Of a stretch of DNA of 32,500 bases, positions 27,225 to 32,500 are shown in pieces. The stretch is taken from assembly GCA_963575745.1 (NCBI GenBank), contig CAUYUJ010002703.1:70001-102500 (forward strand), in the 5' to 3' direction. How positions within the stretch are numbered: the first letter of the stretch is position 1; each line of letters opens with the position of its first letter. Below the pieces are notes generated by a model. It was given only the letters and a program-made list of their open reading frames with translations. It ran no database searches and was not told where the DNA came from. The position numbers and the translations under genes are program-made. This DNA comes from Prorocentrum cordatum (Eukaryota > Sar > Dinophyceae > Prorocentrales > Prorocentraceae).

Positions 27225-27400
27225 CGATCAAAAACGGGTCTTACGCGAAATGACACAGTGGCCTTACGCGGCGGCTTACGCGCTTTCGCAAGCCGCCAGC
27301 GCTGCACGCTGCATTGGAGACGAGTGCGCTACGCGCGACCTTACGCGGGCAGCTTACGCACTAATGTCGGCATAGACGGCATACGTGTTTTTTCTGGCGT
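27225..27400 (+). repeat. Interspersed family B, copy 3
   Basis: It shares AACGGGTCTTACGCGAAA, AGTGGCC, GCCGCCAGCGCTGCACGC and the internal CTTACGCG motif (repeated) with 9680-9850. Confidence 0.65.
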
Positions 27401-27599
27401 CGCTTAAGTGTAAGCAATCAATGGGATTGGCTGCTTCCTTTTGGCAGCGCAGCCCGACTTAGGAAAGAAGAACACCCCTCAAAAGCATGAGACTCTCCGG
27501 CGGACAAGCTGAAGACTATTCTAGGGCACCCTCGCCCCCCAAGATGCACAAGGACATCCAGCGAGCACGAAGACGAAGAACAGTAGGGTACCCTCCCCG

Positions 27600-27830
27600 A
27601 ACCGACCTCGATCGTATAACTCGGTCCGACTGTGCAAGCAATCGAGGACATGAAACGGCACAAGCACAAACTCTCGGAGGTCCGCCCCGATCTCCTGGAG
27701 CCCGGTGCTGTGGGCCCCCCTATGGGAGCGGCGCGGTCTCCGCAGGCTGGGGATGGGGGGGGTCCAGCGCCGATCCAAGAAATCCGCGCGGACCCCCGAA
27801 CGTATGTGCTTACGACTTGTTTTGGTGCAG
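27600..27830 (+). repeat. Interspersed family E, copy 2
   Basis: It matches 4385-4620 in reverse orientation. It ends near TTTTGGTGCAG/G, which looks like a splice acceptor, so the element may once have been an intron here too. Confidence 0.65.
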
Positions 27831-27950
27831 GGCGGGCGAGTCGAGACAACGTAAGACGAAATCAGGACGAGGATCAATTCGGGTGAAGATAAACCGAGAA
27901 TCTCTGGGATCCAGCGGCTCTGGGTGAGGTCTCGGGCGCCGCGGCCTTCT

Positions 27951-27992
27951 CAGAGCGTTCCAGAACGCTCTGAGAGCGTTCCAGAACGCTCT
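27951..27992. repeat. Two adjacent near-perfect palindromes
   Basis: CAGAGCGTTC-CA-GAACGCTCTG (27951-27972) is followed at once by AGAGCGTTC-CA-GAACGCTCT (27973-27992). Each has a 9-10 bp stem with a CA centre and contains TTCCAGAA, the core of a heat-shock-type nTTCnnGAAn site. A further GGAACG half follows. A regulatory role is unproven. Confidence 0.7.
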
Positions 27993-28057
27993 GGAACGGA
28001 TTTGCCCTCGTCCTTGCCCCGTCCGACAACGGCATCTCGAAATCGACCCCTGGATCC

Positions 28058-28165
28058 TTCCTGGGGTCCTGACGCACCAATTTCAAGAGCTGCGCCAAGC
28101 CGTGGCGACGAGGGTCCCCCCCCCGAAAGCCAGCTAAGCTACCGTTTTCTCAACTCGCCCTCAGA
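28058..28165 (+). repeat. Interspersed family H, copy 2
   Basis: It matches 7455-7560: TGGGGTCCTGACGCACCA, GAGCTGCGCCAAGCCGTGGC, GACGAGGG, AACTCGCCCTC. The following 28170-28560 has weak minus-strand coding character (RRSVEVFAALVREN) without splice support. A CGATACGGTGGTGGCATTTT repeat occurs at 28378 and 28532. Confidence 0.65.
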
Positions 28166-28579
28166 CTTTTTCCTTCCATGATTTTCTCGCACCAGCGCCG
28201 CGAAGACCTCGACCGATCGGCGATAAGAGGGCCCGGCTGATGCGCTCGGCGCCAGGTGCGAAGCAGTGCGCCCCAGCCGAAGCGCCGGGCGCTGTGCTGG
28301 CAGCCCGCGAAAACACACAGAGACGCCCCCCGCCGCAGTTGGCCACTGATTGGGAGTCGCTTGAAGAGGGGGGGGGGCGATACGGTGGTGGCATTTTCTC
28401 TTTTTTAACTCTTCGAGCACCCGCAAAAGGCGCGTGGTCATGCTAGAATTCAGGGAAGGAAGGAGGGCGGGAGGGCAAGGCACGTCTAGCGGCCGCACGA
28501 TGCCCACGGCCTCCTTCACGAGTCGCTCGGGCGATACGGTGGTGGCATTTTCTCTGGAAAAAGAAACCCTCGATGAGGA

Positions 28580-28700
28580 ATCCAGGGTCTGGAAGCCGGT
28601 GGAACTCCAGTCGTGGATCGGCCATGGATACCACTGCCGCCCTCATCAGATAAGGAATCCTCCAGGCTCCGAAGCTTCCTGGGCACGTTCCTTAATGCAC
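28580..28700 (+). repeat. Interspersed family C, copy 2 (uninterrupted)
   Basis: It matches 5137-5234 plus 5403-5425 without a gap. It shows the unfilled site CCGAAGCTTCCTGGGCAC where copy 1 carries the 158-bp insertion. Confidence 0.75.
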
Positions 28701-28991
28701 GCCCCCACCGTAGCGGAAAGGAAGATAGGTGCATGCTTCGGGCCCTTTTGGGGGGTCCCGAAGGGCTCCTTGGGGGGCCCTGGAGGCCCCCTTTGTTTGC
28801 AGCCCTCGCTGCCCCCCTTGAGTTGCGCCCCCCCCAACAGGCGTCGGCCCCCTCGGCAGGCGCCTCCATCCGGAGGAGGGCCGGTCGAGACAACGGCGGC
28901 CCTCCCGGAGTCTCGTTCGTCCTGTTGGGGCCTCCTGTGGGAGTCTCCTCGTCGCCGCGGCGGGGCCCGCCTCGAAGCATGGGCCAGGATC

Positions 28992-29170
28992 GGGCCGGGC
29001 GAAAGGGGGGGATAGCAAAGGGCGGGGTGAGAAGCAGCTCACGTAGCTGATTTTCCTGGCGCCTCTCGGCGCCGGAGGCGGCTATGTATCGAGGAATGGA
29101 CCCCTCGGTGGGGCCGAAACCAACTGCATGCAGCAAATTTCGTACCCCCCCTTTTCCCGATCCCCCCATT
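28992..29170 (+). mobile_element. Inverted-repeat element M, copy 1
   Basis: It begins CGGGCCGGGCGAAAGGGGGG and has AGCAGCTCACGTAGCTG and GCGCCTCTCGGCGCCGGAGG hairpins, ATGTATCGAGGAATGG, GGGGCCGAAACCAACTGCAT, and a C-rich end inverted to the start. It aligns with 29610-29800. The outer ends are eroded and no target duplication is visible. Confidence 0.7.
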
Positions 29171-29364
29171 CCGGACAGATCCGCCGACGAATCCCAAACC
29201 GGCGCCCTCGCTTGAGACATCCTCACAAAACCGGCCCTGGGGGAGGTGCCCAGAGGAGCCCAGAGCGGCCTCCGGCACCGTTTCCGGACAGATCCGCCGA
29301 CGAATCCCAAACCGGCGCCCTCGCTTGAGACATCCTCACAAAATCGGCCCCGGGGGAGGTGCCC
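29171..29364 (+). repeat. Direct duplication of 81 bp
   Basis: CCGGACAGATCCGCCGACGA through to GGGGGAGGTGCCC occurs at 29171-29252 and again at 29284-29364 with about two differences. Thirty-odd bases of unrelated sequence separate the copies. Confidence 0.9.
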
Positions 29365-29591
29365 CTTTCCTTCGGCCCGACAGGAGGCACCCCATGCAGG
29401 GGTCAGGAGGACGTGTCCCGGGACCGATCTCTTGGGTGGGCTGGGCCTGGGCGGGAGAGCCGCGGTGGCCTCACCTGGCCCTCCTGCGATGCCTCTGCCC
29501 GCGCGCCCGCCGGCACTTACGACCGTGCGGAGATGGGCACAGGCTGCCGCCAGGAGCTCTGTGAGCTGCCACGCCCAAGACCAGGGCACTG

Positions 29592-29832
29592 GGATCTACG
29601 CCGCTACTATCGGGCCGGGCGAAAGGGGGGGGGGGGGGATAGCAAAGGGAGGGTTTGAGAATCAGCTCGCGTAGCTGATTCTCCCAGCGCCTCCCGTCGC
29701 TGGGAGGCGCCCATGTATCGAGGAATGGGCCTGGCGGCGGGGCCGAAACCAGCTGCATGCAGCAGATTTCGTAACCCCCCCTTTCCCTATCCCCCCCTTT
29801 CGTTCGGCGCCCGATACTATCGGGGATCTACG
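29592..29832. mobile_element. Inverted-repeat element M, copy 2, with 9-bp target duplication
   Basis: GGATCTACG flanks the element on both sides (29592-29600 and 29824-29832). The element (29601-29823, 223 bp) starts CCGCTACTATCGGGC and ends GCCCGATACTATCGG, and the inverted ends continue through CGAAAGGGGGG...ATAG.AAAGGG for about 45 bp. The interior has two perfect 9-bp hairpins: GAATCAGCT/AGCTGATTC at 29657-29679 and GCGCCTCCC/GGGAGGCGC at about 29686-29709. It has no coding capacity. A 9-bp duplication is typical of Mutator-like elements, so this may be a non-autonomous member. Confidence 0.75.
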
Positions 29833-30307
29833 TACTGGCCCGGGTCAAATTTCAATGCACCCCTGGCTCTGCAAGATCCGGCAGGATCCGGCGCTCCGAC
29901 TGACCCCCGTTTGCATCGACACCAGCCTCTTGAGCCCCGCTGCTACGAGCACTACAGCTGCCTGAAGCTCGCAATCGAGCAGCACACCAGCCGACCCGGC
30001 TGCGTACGCCGCGGCGCGGCGCGGGGCGAGTGGAGCCAGACTGGTGGCGCACGCGCAGGCGCGGGCGCGGGCGCCGCTGCGCCAGCCGGGTCGGAAGACA
30101 AAGGGGGATGCAGCAGACACGCACGACAAGACATCTTGCAAAAACAAACCTGCGGGGCACATTCTTCATCGATCTCTGAGGGTCCTGACCAGGACCTCCG
30201 CCGCATTGAACAAGATCAAGACGGTTGGATGCCATGGTTCTTCGTCGATCTTTGAGGGTCCTGAGGTGCTCCAAAGTTCTGTGGGTCCCTTTGGGGCCCT
30301 CGGGGGA

Positions 30308-30360
30308 TAAGAAACTGCTGCAGACAGGCCGACTCCTCATCTGATGCGCCTGCTGTAGCG
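30308..30360 (+). repeat. Interspersed family D, copy 2
   Basis: AGGCCGACTCCTCATCTGAT and GCGCCTGCTGTAGC match 3535-3575. It is joined directly to element M copy 3. Confidence 0.55.
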
Positions 30361-30475
30361 GGGTGGGTCCGCAAATCAGCTCGAGCAGCTGGCTTTCCCG
30401 GCGCCTCCCGGTGCTGGAGGCGCGCTGATGCATCGAGACTTGCGCCCGGCGGGGCCGAGACCCAATCCGCCCCCT
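30361..30475 (+). mobile_element. Inverted-repeat element M, copy 3 (core only)
   Basis: It keeps the two hairpins, AATCAGCTCGAGCAGCTGG and GCGCCTCC-CGGTGCT-GGAGGCGC, and then ATGCATCGAG and GGGGCCGAGACC, as in copies 1 and 2, but lacks the long G/C-run ends. Confidence 0.6.
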
Positions 30476-30894
30476 CCCTTCGTCCAACCTCGACCCTGGG
30501 GAGACCCTGCGACCAGGCGGGCGGCGGGCGCCGCCAGAAAGGGGCCGTCGGAGGTCAGAGGCGCCCCTGGCCCCAGAGGCGCCCGCAGCTCCCGCTGGCC
30601 ACCCTGGGGCCCCCCAGGGCCCCTCTGCGCGCCGCCCCGAGAACTCGGGGAGCGGTGGATGTGGACGTGGACAGACTCTGGCGGCGGACTCTGGGCCTCG
30701 CTGAGGTGTGCTCTGGAGGCTGGCCGTCATCAAACACTTACGAGCAGCGAACGGATCCGTCTCCGCGACCTCGAGGTCCGGATTCCCGGGCGCGATCCAG
30801 CGACTACGCGGTCGCACGGACACGTCTCCCGCAAACGCCCCGCATCCGCGGGGTCGCGGCACGGGGGCCTGTTCCGCGAAGTCGCAGCCCTCAG

Positions 30895-31145
30895 TCACTT
30901 GCGGCGCCTCATCAGCGCAACGGCTCCGCCGACGGCCACCAGCAGCATGCTGGCCTCAATTGCAGCAAACTGGCGCCAACGCGCGCGGAACATCGCCTTG
31001 AACTGGACCGTGTCGTTCACATTGGGAAAGGGCTCCGCTGGCTCGGGCACGCCCAGGAACTTGCACAGCGGTCCCCATCCATCCTTCGCCTGGAAGGTGA
31101 GCAGGCGCTCGCTGGGGACGGTGGCGATCACCTGCGCGTTCCAGG
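30895..31145 (-). CDS. Sulfotransferase (Sulfotransfer_4 type), last exon with C-terminal membrane anchor
   Basis: The acceptor GGTGGTCGTCAG precedes CC at 31145 and the stop is TGA at 30895-30897. The length of 251 nt equals 2 + 83 codons including the stop. It encodes WNAQVIATVPSERLLTFQAK, DGWGPLCKFLGVPEPAEPFP and NVNDTVQFKAMFRARWRQFA, then a hydrophobic segment EASMLLVAVGGAVALM and the basic tail RRRK. The VP-ERLL-xx-KDGWxPLCxFLGVPxPxEPFPxVND pattern is the hallmark C-terminal part of the P-loop sulfotransferase family Sulfotransfer_4, abundant in dinoflagellates. The PAPS-binding N-terminal part must be in upstream exons beyond 31145. The final segment suggests tail anchoring to an internal membrane. 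The enzyme would move sulfate from PAPS to an unknown acceptor. Confidence 0.72.
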
Positions 31146-31477
31146 CTGACGACCACCATCGCACCGGTGCCCCACAAACCAAAGCGTCTTGTTGGCAAAC
31201 ATCGTTGCTGTGACTGTCCGTGTGACGACGTGCGGTACAGGGTCCGATCCTTTCTGGTGGGCTCAGGCATGTGCAGTTCAAACACGCTAGAGACACGCGC
31301 TTAGGTTCTAGCATATTGTGGCCATGACAAGTCGCCTGCGCCCCAGGCGATGGTTCTGGGAGGGCGATGGCAGGGATCCAAGCGTCTGGCGTCCAAGACG
31401 AGCCACGGCGGTAAGTTTGCCTATGAGTTTACGGGCGGTGTGCCCGTTCTTGAGATGGGAAGCTTTCAGTTGCGACT
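31146..31477. other. Presumed intron of the sulfotransferase gene
   Basis: No upstream exon with P-loop or 3'-phosphate-binding motifs was found on the minus strand up to the window end. The sequence is unique within the window. Confidence 0.4.
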
Positions 31478-31690
31478 CTGTTTAACGGGAGATATGGCGA
31501 CCCGAATCCCTGGCTTGGTGGGGCTTACGACTTGTCTGGGAAACTGGGCCACACTAGGGGATATACGATAGGGGGACGTTCGTCCTGGACAGAGGTGGGT
31601 CCGACCACCCTGCAGGGGTATAGCCCCGAGCTCCCTTCCATTTCTGGAAGAAAAGAAGTCAGTGGTTGGGAGCAAAGCTCGGGGATTGGG
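31478..31690 (+). repeat. Interspersed family F, copy 2
   Basis: It aligns with 25655-25865. At the place of copy 1's perfect stem it has CTAGGGGATATAC against GTATAGCCCCGAG, a stem with 11 of 13 pairs but different sequence. It ends AAAGCTCGGGGATTGGGAAG. Confidence 0.75.
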
Positions 31691-31699
31691 AAGCACAAC

Positions 31700-32170
31700 A
31701 TATAGGAACATACGTACACTACAAGGGATTGGAGCAACTCCTGTGGCCTCCTGGGGCCACCTGCGGCTTCTTTCAGCTTCTTGGGGCCTCCTGGGGCCTC
31801 CTGTTGCGTCCTGGGGCCTCCTGGAACCTTTCGGGGCCTCCTCAAGCCCCCTGGGGCCTCCTGGGGTCTCATTGTGCCTCCTGTTGCCTCCTGTTGCCTC
31901 CTGTTGCCTCCTGGTGCCTGCTGGAGCCTCCCGGGGCCTCCTGGGAGGATTCGTGCCCCACGAGAGCCCATTCGATAGGACCATGCGTCAAACACGCAGG
32001 ACTGGAGCCACAAGAGAAGAGCAAAATATAGGAGCACACGTATTCAAACCACTGCAGATGCGTGCCCTCAGGAGAGGGCCAATCGATAGAAACATACGTT
32101 CGACGCGTAGGATTGGAGCCACATGGAATGGGGCAATTTATAAGGACATACGTAGCATATCAGGGATTCG
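31700..32170 (+). repeat. ACATACGT / AGGATTGGAGCCAC short repeats flanking the decamer array
   Basis: A motif of about 32 bp (GRACATACGT, nine or ten bases, then AGGATTGGAGCCAC) occurs near 31706, 31978, 32034 (first part only), 32088 and 32142. The decamer array sits between the first and second units. Confidence 0.6.
31741..31945 (+). repeat. CTGGGGCCTC decamer array, 20 units without an indel
   Basis: Cut into blocks of ten from 31741, every block is a variant of CTGGGGCCTC (CTGTTGCCTC, CTGGTGCCTG, CTCAAGCCCC and so on). Twenty consecutive blocks keep the register exactly while substitutions are frequent. Because ten is not a multiple of three the array cycles through all frames and cannot be protein-coding as a repeat. 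Confidence 0.92.
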
Positions 32171-32267
32171 ACTCGAACGCAGACGAGTCTGCCGCGGGGC
32201 GGGTCACGGAGGCCTGAGTGGGCGCCCCCCAAGCCAAGGTTGGCCCTTTGCGGGGTTCTGCCTTCGC

Positions 32268-32400
32268 TCGGGCGTCCATTCCGCGTGCGTTGTACGGCTT
32301 CGTGCGCGCATGCTTTCGCAAGGCGATCCGAGATGTTCCTCGAGGGTCCTGGCCGAGAGGAAAAAAAAGCAGAGGTCCGAGCAATGCCGAGCCCCGACGC
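32268..32400 (+). repeat. Interspersed family G, copy 3
   Basis: It reads GGGCGTCCATTCCGCGTGCG, GCTTCGTGCG, TTTCGCAAGGCGATCCGAGA, an A8 run and GTCCGAGCAATGCCGAG, colinear with 24953-25075. Confidence 0.7.
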
Positions 32401-32461
32401 CAAGACCAGGTTGACCTCTCGAGGGGGTGAGGTGGGGTGGCGGGGTGGCGGGGCAGAGGGC

Positions 32462-32500
<39 letters not shown>
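32462..32500. repeat. CAGA tetranucleotide microsatellite, cut by window end
   Basis: (GACA)n to the last base of the window. Confidence 0.97.

Larger units (their letters stand above)
29833..30894. other. 3' side of the sulfotransferase gene; no further exon confirmed
   Basis: Minus-strand 29890-30030 has some coding character (AGVLLDCELQAAVVLVAAGL) but no confirmed boundaries. The GCGCGGGCGCGGGCGCC run near 30056 is low complexity. Family D copy 2 and element M copy 3 lie at 30308-30475. A GATCTNTGAGGGTCCTGA direct repeat occurs at 30171 and 30248. Confidence 0.4.

Overview
The window reads as nuclear DNA of a eukaryote, most likely a dinoflagellate. The sequence shows GC-rich, intron-split coding pieces, splice donors that include likely GC and GA sites beside GT, no operon-like packing, and a very large load of microsatellites, minisatellites and short interspersed elements. 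The lineage call is an inference (about 0.6). No spliced-leader, rRNA or tRNA gene is visible, and almost all long open frames are artefacts of TCC, ATC, CAG or TATG repeats.

Genes. (1) 1.64-2.79 kb, plus strand: a 5'-truncated, broken copy of the C-terminal region of a dinoflagellate non-LTR-type retroelement protein, with three frameshifts and one in-frame stop. (2) 3.6-10.3 kb, minus strand: seven exons that join in compatible phase into a WD40 beta-propeller protein resembling the N-terminal region of the HPS5/TECPR2 family. (3) 11.29-11.56 kb, minus: the last exon of a PIF1-like helicase. (4) 30.90-31.15 kb, minus: the last exon of a Sulfotransfer_4-type sulfotransferase with a C-terminal membrane anchor.

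Mobile and repeated DNA. One intron of the WD40 gene (3753-4043) is bounded by inverted repeats and by an AAGGT duplication that supplies both splice sites, which is the structure of an introner. A 223-bp element at 29601-29823 has long terminal inverted repeats and a 9-bp target duplication. A 158-bp insertion at 5235-5392 can be recognised by comparison with an uninterrupted paralogue at 28.6 kb. At least ten short families (about 70-250 bp) recur between the left part (1-10 kb) and the right part (25-32 kb), mostly in introns or intergenic DNA.

Satellites. There is an 88-89 bp array (11.65-12.79 kb) with a three-unit higher-order pattern; an indel-free 10-bp-period array (31741-31945); an inverted pair of 83-bp-repeat elements bracketing 12.6 kb (246-773 and 13405-14152); an inverted TTACACCAT pair (16.0 and 18.1 kb); a TCC/ATC desert (18.7-21.3 kb) with a 255-310 bp higher-order unit; and about 1 kb of alternating purine-pyrimidine DNA (23.46-24.46 kb).

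The genes show no shared pathway. The coherent theme is repeat-driven remodelling of introns and intergenic DNA.
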